A stretch of 64,000 nucleotides of DNA from Desulfatitalea tepidiphila (GTDB lineage: Bacteria; Desulfobacterota; Desulfobacteria; Desulfobacterales; Desulfosarcinaceae): assembly GCF_001293685.1 (NCBI RefSeq), contig NZ_BCAG01000003.1, forward strand, positions 1,674,001 through 1,738,000, read 5' to 3'. Below are positions 17,982-26,487 of the stretch, one piece after another. Below the pieces are notes generated by a model. That model was not told the origin of the DNA. It was given only the letters and a program-made list of their open reading frames with translations, and did no database searches. Numbering within the stretch: position 1 is the stretch's first letter; each line of letters begins with the position of its first letter. A program made the position numbers and the translations under genes.

Positions 17982-18770
17982 ATGACAGAACAGACGCCCC
18001 CAGCCATGATTCAAGTCCGCAACCTCGAGGCGCGTTATGGCGACACGCCGATTCTCGAGGATGTCACTTTCGATGTTCAGCGCAGCGAAATTCTGGCCAT
18101 CATCGGCGGCAGCGGTTGTGGCAAGACCACCTTGCTGCGTCACCTGGTGGGACTGAGACGCCCCCATAACGGACAGATCGTCATCGCCGGCCACGATATC
18201 ACCCAAGCCGACGAAGAAAAATTCGGCGAGGCGCAGCGCAGCATCGGAATTCTGTTCCAAGGCGGCGCCCTGTTCGGCTCCATGACCATTGCCGAGAACG
18301 TGGCCCTGCCGATCCAGGAGTACACCGATCTGTCGCCACAGGCCGTCTCCGCCCTGGTGCGCATGAAGTTGAGCAGCGTGGATCTGGCCGGTTATGAAAA
18401 CCACCTGCCTTCGGAACTGAGCGGCGGCATGATCAAGCGCGCGGCACTGGCCAGGGCGCTGGCCCTCAATCCCGAGATCCTCTTTCTGGACGAACCCACG
18501 GCCGGACTGGACCCGGTCATATCGGCCGAAATCGAAGAGCTGATCATGCGCATCAACCACAGCATCGGCACGACCATGGTGATCATCACCCACTCGCTCA
18601 ATATCATCTTTAAGGTTGCGCATCGCATCATAATGCTCGATAAATCGGTGAAAGGCATCCTGGCCGAAGGCGATCCCAACGTACTCAAAGACAAGAGCCC
18701 GAACCCGGCGGTTCGCCGGTTCTTCAACCGTCAGGCGACGATTTCGCAACGAAACGTATGGCCACGTTAA
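17982..18770 (+). CDS. mlaF: MlaF-like ABC transporter ATP-binding protein
   Basis: A 262-residue ATPase with Walker A GGSGCGKTT, signature LSGGMIKRAALARAL (the LSGGM form typical of MlaF) and Walker B EILFLDEPTAGLDP followed by a switch His (ITHSL). It energises the permease encoded one base upstream. Its 3' end overlaps mlaD by 13 bp. Confidence 0.95.
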   Translation: MTEQTPPAMIQVRNLEARYGDTPILEDVTFDVQRSEILAIIGGSGCGKTTLLRHLVGLRRPHNGQIVIAGHDITQADEEKFGEAQRSIGILFQGGALFGSMTIAENVALPIQEYTDLSPQAVSALVRMKLSSVDLAGYENHLPSELSGGMIKRAALARALALNPEILFLDEPTAGLDPVISAEIEELIMRINHSIGTTMVIITHSLNIIFKVAHRIIMLDKSVKGILAEGDPNVLKDKSPNPAVRRFFNRQATISQRNVWPR

Positions 18771-19771
18771 AAACGAAATTCAGCGTCGGTTTGTTCCTGA
18801 TCATAGGGATGGCGATCATCATCGTCGGCGTGGTCTGGCTGGGCATGTCCAACTACCTGGAAAAGGGGCGCATGTTCGTCGCCTACTTCGACGAGTCGGT
18901 GCAGGGGCTGGACAAGGATTCTCCGGTCAAATACCGCGGGGTCTACATCGGCCGGGTACATCACATCGGCGTGGCCGACGACGAGCGGCTCATCGAGGTG
19001 GTCATGAAAATCGAGTCGGATTTGAGACCCAACGGCCCGGACGGCCGCCAGATCGTGGCCCAGCTCAAATCCGTGGGTATCACCGGCCTGATGTTCATCG
19101 AGCTGGAACAAAACAAAGACGACGAACCGCTGATTTTCCCACCGCCCGGCGTGACCCCGCCCTATCCCGTGCTGCCCACCCGGCCGTCGGAGATCAGCAA
19201 ATTCTTCAAGGGGCTGGAGGACATGTTCGCCATTTTCAGGGCCCTGGACACGCGGACCATCTCCGACGAGCTCACCCAGGCCCTCAAGAAAATCAACAGC
19301 GCCATCGACGAGGCACAACTGGATGCCATGGTGGCCGATGTGCGCGGTACCCTGCAGCATTTTCAACGCTTGCTGGCCGCCGAAAAGCTCGAGCGCCTGA
19401 TAGCTTCCTTTGAACGAACCTCCGGCACCCTGAACCAGATGGGGGACAATGCGGACGGCGGCATCGATGAGATCCGCCGGACGGTCGGCCGCATCGACGC
19501 GCTGGTGGCCACCGGCGGCAGCGACCTTCAGGAGGCTGCCGGGGAGCTGAAAGCAGCGGCCCGTGACGTCGGCCATGCCCTTCAAAACGCCGCGGTCATG
19601 CTGGGAAACACAGACCGCCATGTGGACAGCGTTCAACGAAATATCAACCAGACGCTGGAACGCATCGAACGCGCCAGCGATACCCTGAACCTGCTCCTCG
19701 AACGGCTTGCCGCCGAACCTTCCCGGCTCGTGTTCGGTGGTTCGGTGGAGGAAAAACCATCTGCCCCGTAA
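18758..19771 (+). CDS. mlaD: MlaD/MCE-domain lipid-binding protein
   Basis: This 337-residue protein has one N-terminal membrane helix (about 9-30). A single MCE domain follows (about 40-120: VQGLDKDSPVKYRGVYIGRVHHIGV). Then come a proline-rich linker and a long predicted helical, coiled-coil C-terminus. It forms the periplasmic hexameric lipid shuttle attached to MlaEF. It is longer than E. coli MlaD (183 residues), with a tail more like that of longer MCE proteins that reach across the periplasm. Confidence 0.92.
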   Translation: MATLKTKFSVGLFLIIGMAIIIVGVVWLGMSNYLEKGRMFVAYFDESVQGLDKDSPVKYRGVYIGRVHHIGVADDERLIEVVMKIESDLRPNGPDGRQIVAQLKSVGITGLMFIELEQNKDDEPLIFPPPGVTPPYPVLPTRPSEISKFFKGLEDMFAIFRALDTRTISDELTQALKKINSAIDEAQLDAMVADVRGTLQHFQRLLAAEKLERLIASFERTSGTLNQMGDNADGGIDEIRRTVGRIDALVATGGSDLQEAAGELKAAARDVGHALQNAAVMLGNTDRHVDSVQRNINQTLERIERASDTLNLLLERLAAEPSRLVFGGSVEEKPSAP

Positions 19772-19802
19772 CGACCGGCATTGGAAAGGAAGACACGCTG
19801 CG

Positions 19803-20465
19803 ATGAAACGGCCAAACCACCCGAAGTACTGGCCCTGCCTGCTGATCGCCATGGCCATGCTCACCGGCTGCGCCGCCAGCAGGACGTCCAAGCCGACCTA
19901 TTACTACACCCTCGATTACCCGCCGCCAGGCATCACTGCGACGGAAAGGCTTCCTTTTGTGCTTCGCGTCGACCGCTTTGCCGTCACGCCGCCGTTTGAA
20001 ACGCGGCGCATGATCTATGCGGACAAAGGCCTGCATCGTAACGCCTACGCCCATTTCCAGTGGGTGGCCGCCCCGGGAGAGATGCTGTCTTTTTTTCTGG
20101 GCCGCGATTTGCGTGAGAGCCAGGCATTCGATGCCGTGTTGCCGCCCGACACCGCCGCACCAGCCACTCACGTGATCAAGGGCTGGATCGATACCTTCCT
20201 GGAGGAGGATTTTGCGACCACCGGCCAGGCCAGCCTGGCGCTGAGCATCATTCTGATGGATGCCCGCGAGACCGACGCCACCCGCCGCATCCTCTTTCAA
20301 CAATCGTATGCCGCCAAAACCGACTGCGCCGCCAAGACGCCGGCAGCCCTGGCCGAGGCCATGAGCCGGGCCGCCTCCAGCGTATCGGCCCGGATGGCAC
20401 AAGACATTTATGACACCCTCGGACGAATGAAAAAAAACATCAACCAGACAGGAATCAGACCATGA
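19803..20465 (+). CDS. Mla/PqiC-type ABC transport auxiliary lipoprotein
   Basis: This 220-residue lipoprotein has signal peptide MKRPNHPKYWPCLLIAMAML and lipobox LTGC (Cys about 23). The mature protein starts with the family-typical YYTLDYPP and IRVDRF-like (LRVDRFAVTPPFETRRMIY) segments. PqiC-type lipoproteins connect MCE systems to the outer membrane. GGAAAGGAAG precedes ATG 19803 by about 10 bp. The stop overlaps the pgi start (ATGA). Confidence 0.85.
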   Translation: MKRPNHPKYWPCLLIAMAMLTGCAASRTSKPTYYYTLDYPPPGITATERLPFVLRVDRFAVTPPFETRRMIYADKGLHRNAYAHFQWVAAPGEMLSFFLGRDLRESQAFDAVLPPDTAAPATHVIKGWIDTFLEEDFATTGQASLALSIILMDARETDATRRILFQQSYAAKTDCAAKTPAALAEAMSRAASSVSARMAQDIYDTLGRMKKNINQTGIRP

Positions 20466-22087
20466 CAGCCCCCATCCACACCAAGCGATTGGATCAACTG
20501 GATCTTCACAACACCCTGAAGGCACGCGCCGCCGCCATGCAGCGCCCAGAAAACCATTTGAAACGGCTGTTGGCCGAGCCGGATCGCTTCGAGTACTTTT
20601 CGGCCAACGGCGGCGGCCTGTTTTTCGATTATGCCCGTCAGCGGCTCGATCAGGAGACCGTCAAAGATCTGGTGAGCCTGGACGGCCGCCTGGGTCTGCG
20701 TGAACGCTTCGCCCGGATGTGCGACGGCGCCAAGCTCAACGTGACCGAAAACCGGGCCGTGCTGCACACCGCCACGCGGGAGTTCGGCAACGTCTCCATC
20801 CAGGTGGATGGTCGCGATGTGATGCCCGAGATTCGCGACGTCCGCGAACAGATCCGGATCTTCAGCGAGCGGATTCACCAGGGAGAGCTGCGCAGCGCCG
20901 GCGGCCGGCCGTTCACGGATGTCGTGGTCATCGGCATCGGCGGCTCCTATCTGGGCACCGAATTCGTCTCCACGGCCCTGGCCGCATTTGCCGACAAGAA
21001 GATTCGCCTCCACTATCTGGCCAACGTGGACATTCACAACTTCGGTGCCGTGGCGCGGGCCATCGACCCCCAAAGCACCCTCTGGGTCGTCATTTCCAAG
21101 AGCTACACCACGGCCGAAACATCGGCCAACACCCACCTGGCCGAAGAGTTCATGCTCGACAACGGCATCGAACCCGCGCGCCACATGGTCACGGTAACGG
21201 CCAAGGGAAGCCCCGGCGACGATCCCGATCGGCCGGTTCTGCGAACGTTCCACATGTTCGACTACATCGGCGGGCGCTACAGCGTGACTTCGGCAGTGGG
21301 CGGCGTACCGCTGAGCCTCTACCTCGGATACGATCGCTTCGAGGCGTTTTTAAGAGGTGCGGCCGAAATGGATGCCCATGCCCGCACCGCAACCCCCGAA
21401 GAGAACCTGCCCTTGCTTGCGGCCCTCATCTCGGTGTGGAACACCACCTACCTGGGTTACGGCCAGCAAGGCATCATCCCCTATGCGTCTCCCCTGGCCA
21501 AACTGGCGCCGCACGTCCAGCAACTCAACATGGAGAGCAACGGCAAGGCGGTGGATACTCAAGGAAAAATGTTACCAGAGCCTGCCGGCGTGGTCATCTT
21601 CGGCGAACCGGGCACCAATGCCCAGCACTCGTTCTTTCAGCTCGCCCATCAGGGCAAGGCTTTTCCCATCGATTTCATCGGCGTTCGCCAGCCCCAGTAC
21701 ACCCAGTACACGGTCCGCTCCAAGGGGGTGACCCATCACCAGGAGTTGTGGGCCAACCTGCTGGCCCAGGCCCGTGCCCTGGCCGAGGGGCAGGACAATC
21801 CCGACCGGGCGCGCCATTTCGACGGCAATCGGCCTTCATCGATTCTGCTGCTCGACGATCTCGGGCCGATCAACGTGGGGCGTCTGCTTGCCTTCTACGA
21901 GGCGCGCACGGTCTACGAAGGCTTTATCTGGGGTATTAACTCGTTCGACCAGTTCGGCGTGGAGTTGGGCAAAAAGGTGGCCGACAGCCTGCGCGCCCAG
22001 ATCGCCTTGAGAAACGACGATCCGGACCACCGATTCGCTGGGATCGACCCCATCTCCGAAGACTACTTGGAGATGTTGTTCGAGTAA
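20462..22087 (+). CDS. pgi: Glucose-6-phosphate isomerase
   Basis: It interconverts glucose-6-phosphate and fructose-6-phosphate (glycolysis/gluconeogenesis). The 541 residues match the long proteobacterial form. Phosphosugar-binding motifs are VVIGIGGSYLGTEFV, SKSYTTAETSANT and GGRYSVTSAVGGVPLSL; the catalytic Glu/His region is NMESNGKAVD and QHSFFQLAHQG. Its start overlaps the lipoprotein stop by 4 bp, so it is probably translated as part of the Mla operon, an unusual partner for a glycolytic gene. Confidence 0.97.
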   Translation: MTAPIHTKRLDQLDLHNTLKARAAAMQRPENHLKRLLAEPDRFEYFSANGGGLFFDYARQRLDQETVKDLVSLDGRLGLRERFARMCDGAKLNVTENRAVLHTATREFGNVSIQVDGRDVMPEIRDVREQIRIFSERIHQGELRSAGGRPFTDVVVIGIGGSYLGTEFVSTALAAFADKKIRLHYLANVDIHNFGAVARAIDPQSTLWVVISKSYTTAETSANTHLAEEFMLDNGIEPARHMVTVTAKGSPGDDPDRPVLRTFHMFDYIGGRYSVTSAVGGVPLSLYLGYDRFEAFLRGAAEMDAHARTATPEENLPLLAALISVWNTTYLGYGQQGIIPYASPLAKLAPHVQQLNMESNGKAVDTQGKMLPEPAGVVIFGEPGTNAQHSFFQLAHQGKAFPIDFIGVRQPQYTQYTVRSKGVTHHQELWANLLAQARALAEGQDNPDRARHFDGNRPSSILLLDDLGPINVGRLLAFYEARTVYEGFIWGINSFDQFGVELGKKVADSLRAQIALRNDDPDHRFAGIDPISEDYLEMLFE

Positions 22088-22126
22088 ATTCTCGATCATG
22101 ACGCAAGAGAGAGAGAGGAGGCTGCC

Positions 22127-22594
22127 ATGCTGCCCGTTCGTATGCTTTTGGTGGATGATGAAAAGGATTTCATCGAAACCCTGGCCCAGCGTTTGCTGGG
22201 ACGAGGGTATCAGGCCGACTATGTGCTGAACGGAACTGAAGCCCTTCGATACCTGGAAACGTACAAGGATGAGATTGACGTCGTTCTGCTGGATCTCAAG
22301 ATGCCGGGCCTGGATGGCGTCGAAACCCTAAGGCGCATCAAGGCCATGGACCCTCTGATCGAGACCATCATGCTCACCGCTCATGGCACCATTCCCACGG
22401 GTGTGGAAGCGATGCGCATCGGCGCCCGCGATTTTCTGGAAAAGCCGTGTGATCTTGAGCAACTGACCGCCAAGGTAGAGGCTGCCGCCAAGCGCAAAAG
22501 GGAGCGTGAAAGCAAGATTTGGGATGTACGCACCCGGCCCTATATCACCGATCGTGAAAAGGAGGAGCTGATCGCTGCCATTCTGAATTCATAG
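22127..22594 (+). CDS. Orphan single-domain response regulator
   Basis: A CheY-like receiver domain of about 120 residues with the acid pair Asp10/Asp11, phospho-acceptor Asp56 (VVLLDLKMPG), Thr84 (IMLTAHG) and Lys106 (FLEKP). A charged C-terminal helix of about 35 residues lacks any output domain. AGAGAGAGAGGAGG lies just before the start. No kinase is nearby; it may receive phosphate from a kinase elsewhere. Confidence 0.93.
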   Translation: MLPVRMLLVDDEKDFIETLAQRLLGRGYQADYVLNGTEALRYLETYKDEIDVVLLDLKMPGLDGVETLRRIKAMDPLIETIMLTAHGTIPTGVEAMRIGARDFLEKPCDLEQLTAKVEAAAKRKRERESKIWDVRTRPYITDREKEELIAAILNS

Positions 22595-22949
22595 AAACCG
22601 GCTGGCATCGAGAGGCCGTCTGGTTTCCATTGCATCAGCCTATGCAACATAAAGATCCGAAACATCATTTCGAAATATCTGAGCGAGTACCCTGCCCGAC
22701 ACTCAATTGGGTCGGCACGAGTCCTAACCCACCTAAAAGATGTGAAAAATATTAATTATCCCGATTCCTTGAAAAATCTCATCCAGGCGTTCGATGGCCA
22801 TCCAACACCAATTCGCTTTGACTCTGTAATCATATTGTGTTTTATAGGAAAGCTTTCGTTGAGCAGTGGACGAGCCCTCCGGGGCCACGCGCTCGTTTGC
22901 TTAGGAGATATGCATGTGTTTAATTCTATTTCTGGAGTAGGTACTTACC
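22595..22949. other. Gene-free stretch between the response regulator and fabH
   Basis: About 355 bp, more AT-rich than its surroundings, with only short unsupported frames. A GC-rich patch at about 22870-22900 (CGAGCCCTCCGGGGCCACGCGCTCG) can fold as an imperfect hairpin in the leader before fabH. No promoter or terminator is clear enough to call. Confidence 0.5.
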
Positions 22950-23942
22950 ATGCCTTTTGCACATATCATCGGAACCGGATCGGCCGTTCCGGAACGTGTC
23001 CTGACCAATCAAGATCTTGAACAAATTGTCGATACCACCGACGAGTGGATCGTTCGACGCTCGGGTATCAAAGAGAGACGCATTGCCAGGCAAGACAAAA
23101 ACGAGACCACGACGGAACTCGGCCTCTCCGCAGCGCGCCGAGCCATGCAAACAGCGGGTGTCACTGCCGATCAAATCGATGGTATCATCGCCGCCACCGT
23201 AACCGGCGATCGCCTCTTTCCATCGACCGCCTGCATGATTCAAAAAGAACTCGGCGCCGACAATGCCGCCGCCTATGACATTTCTGCCGGTTGTTCCGGT
23301 TTTGTTTATGGATTGGAACAGGCCAATAACGGCATCCGTATGGGGGTCTCCAGGACGGTACTGGTCGTGGGCACCGAGCGCTTGTCATCGGTTTTGAATT
23401 GGGAGGACCGCAGTACATGCGTCTTGCTGGGCGATGGCGCCGGCGCCGTGCTGCTCCACGGCTCGGACGAGCCGGGGGGCATACTGTCCACGCACATCAA
23501 ATCGGACGGTCGCCTCTGGGACTTGCTTTATGCCGAGGCAGGCAACAATCCTCCGCCCGCCATGCTCGAAAGTCTGGCCTTCCTTCCGCACCACTTGAAG
23601 ATGGAGGGCAACCGGCTATTCAAGCAGGCCGTACCCTCCATGGTCAAAATTGCCGAGCAGGCGATCGAACATAACAAATTGAGCCGCGAGGATATCCAAT
23701 TGATGGTACCCCACCAGGCCAATGTGCGCATTTTACAAGCAGTGGCCGAGCGGCTGCAGATACCGATGGAGAAAGTCTACACCAACCTCCACAAATATGG
23801 GAACACATCGTCCGCTTCCATACCCATCGCGTTGGACGAGGCCTATCAGGAAGGTCGGATCAAAAAGGGCGATTATGTGTTGGTGGTTGCCTTTGGCGCA
23901 GGACTGACCTGGGGGGCATCGATCATCCAATGGAGCCTCTGA
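22950..23942 (+). CDS. fabH: 3-oxoacyl-ACP synthase III (FabH)
   Basis: It starts fatty-acid synthesis by condensing an acyl-CoA with malonyl-ACP. The 330 residues are normal, and the catalytic triad is visible: Cys115 (ISAGCSGF), His255 (MVPHQANVRI) and Asn285 (KYGNTSSASI). Start ATG 22950 gives the usual N-terminus (AHIIGTGSAVPERVLTNQDLE). It stands apart from other fab genes, so it may be a specialised or second copy. It converges with the HNH gene. Confidence 0.95.
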   Translation: MPFAHIIGTGSAVPERVLTNQDLEQIVDTTDEWIVRRSGIKERRIARQDKNETTTELGLSAARRAMQTAGVTADQIDGIIAATVTGDRLFPSTACMIQKELGADNAAAYDISAGCSGFVYGLEQANNGIRMGVSRTVLVVGTERLSSVLNWEDRSTCVLLGDGAGAVLLHGSDEPGGILSTHIKSDGRLWDLLYAEAGNNPPPAMLESLAFLPHHLKMEGNRLFKQAVPSMVKIAEQAIEHNKLSREDIQLMVPHQANVRILQAVAERLQIPMEKVYTNLHKYGNTSSASIPIALDEAYQEGRIKKGDYVLVVAFGAGLTWGASIIQWSL

Positions 23943-23985
23943 CCTGCTGGCTGAACGGGTGGCCGCAGGTCACCAGCAGCAGGTC
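23941..23985. terminator. Inverted repeat between the convergent fabH and HNH genes
   Basis: GACCTGCTG (23941-23949) pairs with CAGCAGGTC (23977-23985), overlapping both stop codons. The loop is about 27 bp and no T-run follows, so it is only a possible bidirectional terminator. Confidence 0.4.
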
Positions 23986-24493
23986 AATCGATGAATCCCA
24001 AATGCTGCCAGAGATCTTCGATCCCCACCCTTTTGAGGCGAAGCCGCAGGAACTCCGAGATGGTGGGCTGGTGGGGTGGGCGCTTGAGAAACATACCGGC
24101 TTCCGAAGGCAACCGGTTACCTTTGCGCGTATTACAGATGCGACAACTGCAAACACAATTTTCGAACGTGGTCGAACCGCCTCTCGACCGGGGAATGATG
24201 TGGTCGATGGTCATCTTGCCTTTGCCCTCCCCACAATAGCAGCAGCGAAAGCCATCCCGAATGAGCACATTGCGTTTGCTGAAGGGGACCCTGGATCGGT
24301 AAACGGACCGAATCAATTTGATCAGCTTCAGGACGGACGGAATCCGCATGACCATCCCGCCGGCCGCTTGGACGATCTGCTCGGAATAGCGCAATACGGT
24401 GACCTTGTTGTTGACCACCAGACGCATGGCACGCTTCCAGTGGACCACGTTCATAAAAGAGTAGTCTGCGTTCAATAAAACACACTGTGTCAT
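23984..24493 (-). CDS. HNH endonuclease family protein
   Basis: A 169-residue protein. The HNH/McrA-type core has two Cys pairs, CCYCG and CRICN, around IDHIIPRSRGG and FENCV, ending in KGNR. The N-terminal part (QCVLLNADYSFMNVVHWKRAM...) is the standard start of this small stand-alone group, so ATG 24493 is preferred over the ATG at 24568. It is probably cellular rather than part of an intron or phage, as no such genes surround it. The role is unknown. Confidence 0.82.
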   Translation of the reverse strand: MTQCVLLNADYSFMNVVHWKRAMRLVVNNKVTVLRYSEQIVQAAGGMVMRIPSVLKLIKLIRSVYRSRVPFSKRNVLIRDGFRCCYCGEGKGKMTIDHIIPRSRGGSTTFENCVCSCRICNTRKGNRLPSEAGMFLKRPPHQPTISEFLRLRLKRVGIEDLWQHLGFID

Positions 24494-25053
24494 AGAGGCC
24501 GTATTTCCTCCAGGGCTACAGCTGTCGCTGGACTGCCTGTTCAATAGTGCCCATCCACAAATGACCAATTTGCCCGATATCTGCGTTGCGCGAAAAATTT
24601 AATCCTCAGGATACCAAATAGATGCCTGCGGTTAAATTTTGCGTGCGCCTTGATCTCGACCAAATTTGCCTATCTGTGGACGGGCACTAAATATGGATGC
24701 CAGCCCTTCAGGCCGTCATCCGGAATTGATACGAGTCAAGTTTTGATCCATTGATTGCAGCTATATTGATATGCCTGCCGCCGACCTGTCAACTATTTCC
24801 AAGCGAATCCCCGGAAACGAATCGCTCCGCCAGTGGCGAAAGGCCGATGATTCTCTGAACCGCTTATCCTGCCGAAAAGGAGCCACCTTTTGCCAATTCT
24901 CGGCAATTTGTGAGACAAACGGCATCGGAAAACAATCATAACTATTTATAATATTTACGTTTTACCACTGAAATAAAATCAGGCACGGATAGTGCAGAGG
25001 CAGACGAAAGCAGTGCCGAATAACCGATACTATACCGGGATTGTTAAAAAAAC
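24494..25053. other. Gene-free stretch with a dispersed palindromic repeat
   Basis: It contains the 144-bp repeat at 24546-24689. Nothing else is recognisable up to the next gene. The remainder is AT-rich towards 25000. Confidence 0.6.
24546..24689. repeat. Dispersed ~144-bp palindromic repeat, copy 1
   Basis: The arms AGTGCCCATCCACAAATGAC (from 24546) and CTATCTGTGGACGGGCACT (to 24689) are imperfect complements. The interior shares long blocks with the copy at 29814-29957, for example TGCGTT, ATGCCTGCGG and GCGCCTTGATCTC. Both copies lie in gaps downstream or upstream of genes. It looks like a non-autonomous mobile repeat or REP-type family. Confidence 0.8.
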
Positions 25054-25479
25054 ATGAGCCTGGAATCGATGGATAACAGCGTGAAGCAAACCAGAGAAAA
25101 AAATGAGAGCCGGATAATCGAATTCAAAGGTACCTATCACCAGGGATCGGACGATAGGTCGATGGTCGTCCTGGTACAGTTTGACGGTGTGTTACTGCAT
25201 GTCTGGCATCAATCTGATCCATTTTATCGCATCGTGTCATGCGATGTGTTTCAAATCGCGGGATCCCTCACCAAAAGAAGGCGCTGTATCAAACTCTCGA
25301 ACGGGGATCGAATTCTCACCGATGACATCCCTGCGCTACGGGCCCTATCGCAGTGCCATGCCGGTGCAGACCCATCGAATGACTCCCCTTCCAAATCAGT
25401 ATGGGTGGCGGCGACATTGGGCTTCATATCGCTGCTGGTGGCCGTCTGGTGGTTCTCCCTCCACACCGCCCAGTTTTGA
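25054..25479 (+). CDS. Small membrane-anchored protein resembling the N-terminal domain of M48-peptidase-like proteins
   Basis: A 141-residue protein. Residues about 22-95 form a beta-rich unit (GTYHQGSDDRSMVVLVQFDG ... LSNGDRILTDD) that resembles the DUF7092-type domain found before M48 peptidases; this is a weak pattern match. A single membrane helix follows (VAATLGFISLLVAVWWFSL) near the C-terminus, and there is no HExxH. It may be a stand-alone relative of that domain. No ribosome-binding site is obvious before ATG 25054; ATG 25069 is an alternative. It converges with the next gene. Confidence 0.6.
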   Translation: MSLESMDNSVKQTREKNESRIIEFKGTYHQGSDDRSMVVLVQFDGVLLHVWHQSDPFYRIVSCDVFQIAGSLTKRRRCIKLSNGDRILTDDIPALRALSQCHAGADPSNDSPSKSVWVAATLGFISLLVAVWWFSLHTAQF

Positions 25480-25489
25480 AATCAATGTC

Positions 25490-26464
25490 TTACTGATATT
25501 CGCGGTCCGTTTTGCCCACGAGGCTCGACCGGATGTTTTTATGAATCTGAAGAAGCGTGTTGGTATCCCCCATGTGGGATTCAATCCATTCCACGGGCAC
25601 GCCGTATTGATCAGCCAGGGCGTCGAGCGCCTCCTTCAGCGTACCGAATTGAATTCCGGGGTCGATCCAGTATCTCTTTTCACGGCGGGGGTCATAGAAT
25701 TGCAGGTCGACCGCAATATTCAGGGGCGGCCATTGATCGTGCGGTGTGAAATTTTCCGGTCTTTCCGGTGCCCTTTCGCCGCCGGGAACCGGATCTTCCT
25801 CTGCCGCGCCCGGCACGCCGGGCGACGGATTGTCTTTCGGATCGATGAATCGCGTGTTTTCTGAATCCAACGCGGTCAGCAAGCGTGAATGAATCAGGCC
25901 CAAGTCATTTTCTTCCCCCATATTGGCTTCGACCCATTCGTTCGATTGGCCATAGATTCCGGCCAACGCCGAGACGGCATCTTTCAAGGCTTTGTGGCGG
26001 GAATTACGGCTTGCCCAATACTTTTGAGGCCGATGGGGATCGTAAAAGGTCAATTTCCTGTTTTTTTCAACGATGCCGCGATCGATGGCGATTGGCGCAT
26101 CCGCCCTCCTGGACGGTGTTTCGATGTCCGATGGGGGCTCTTGCGGAATGGGGGTTACAGGTTTCGGCGCCGACGCCGTATTTCCAGCGGTCGCGGTGGC
26201 ATTGGGCGGATTCGGACCAGGGCCGGGTTTGGTCCCGCTCTTTTCTATACGGGCCACAATCTCTTTGGCATACCGCACTTCAACGGTTTTCGTGCCGTGA
26301 AGAATAAAATGCACGTACTTTTCAGATTCCCAGACCCGCTCCGAGATCTCGATCGTTCCATCTTTCAAAACGATCCGATCACTGCCGACATCACCTGGGA
26401 ACAGGGCCATCCAGCAGGCCGATATCAAAATGGATATACTTCGAAAATTGTCGGGCATGATCAA
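25490..26464 (-). CDS. Exported protein with a duplicated ~60-residue domain, unknown function
   Basis: This 324-residue protein has an N-terminal hydrophobic segment (SISILISACWMALFPG), probably a signal peptide or anchor. A short beta unit (DRIVLKDGTIEISERVWE ... VRYAKEIVARIE) and a Pro-rich linker follow. Two copies of one unit lie at about 138-199 and 254-315. Shared positions are FYDP, KYW/RYW, AL-DA, ALA-x-x-YG, WVE/WIE, MG-x-x-N and IH. I do not recognise the family. ATG 26458 is an alternative start. It is the last gene of an operon with the ExeA-OmpA fusion and a two-helix membrane protein. Confidence 0.75.
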   Translation of the reverse strand: MIMPDNFRSISILISACWMALFPGDVGSDRIVLKDGTIEISERVWESEKYVHFILHGTKTVEVRYAKEIVARIEKSGTKPGPGPNPPNATATAGNTASAPKPVTPIPQEPPSDIETPSRRADAPIAIDRGIVEKNRKLTFYDPHRPQKYWASRNSRHKALKDAVSALAGIYGQSNEWVEANMGEENDLGLIHSRLLTALDSENTRFIDPKDNPSPGVPGAAEEDPVPGGERAPERPENFTPHDQWPPLNIAVDLQFYDPRREKRYWIDPGIQFGTLKEALDALADQYGVPVEWIESHMGDTNTLLQIHKNIRSSLVGKTDREYQ

Positions 26465-26487
26465 ATCAATGGAATGGTAATTCGTCC

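Noticed and set aside
20719-21939. Plus-strand 406-codon frame inside pgi
   Set aside because: Alternative frame of the real isomerase gene, Arg/Gly/His-rich, no start signal.
23984-24493. The HNH nuclease as part of a prophage, intron or restriction system
   Set aside because: No terminase, intron RNA, methylase or other mobile genes lie near; the stand-alone form is common in cells.
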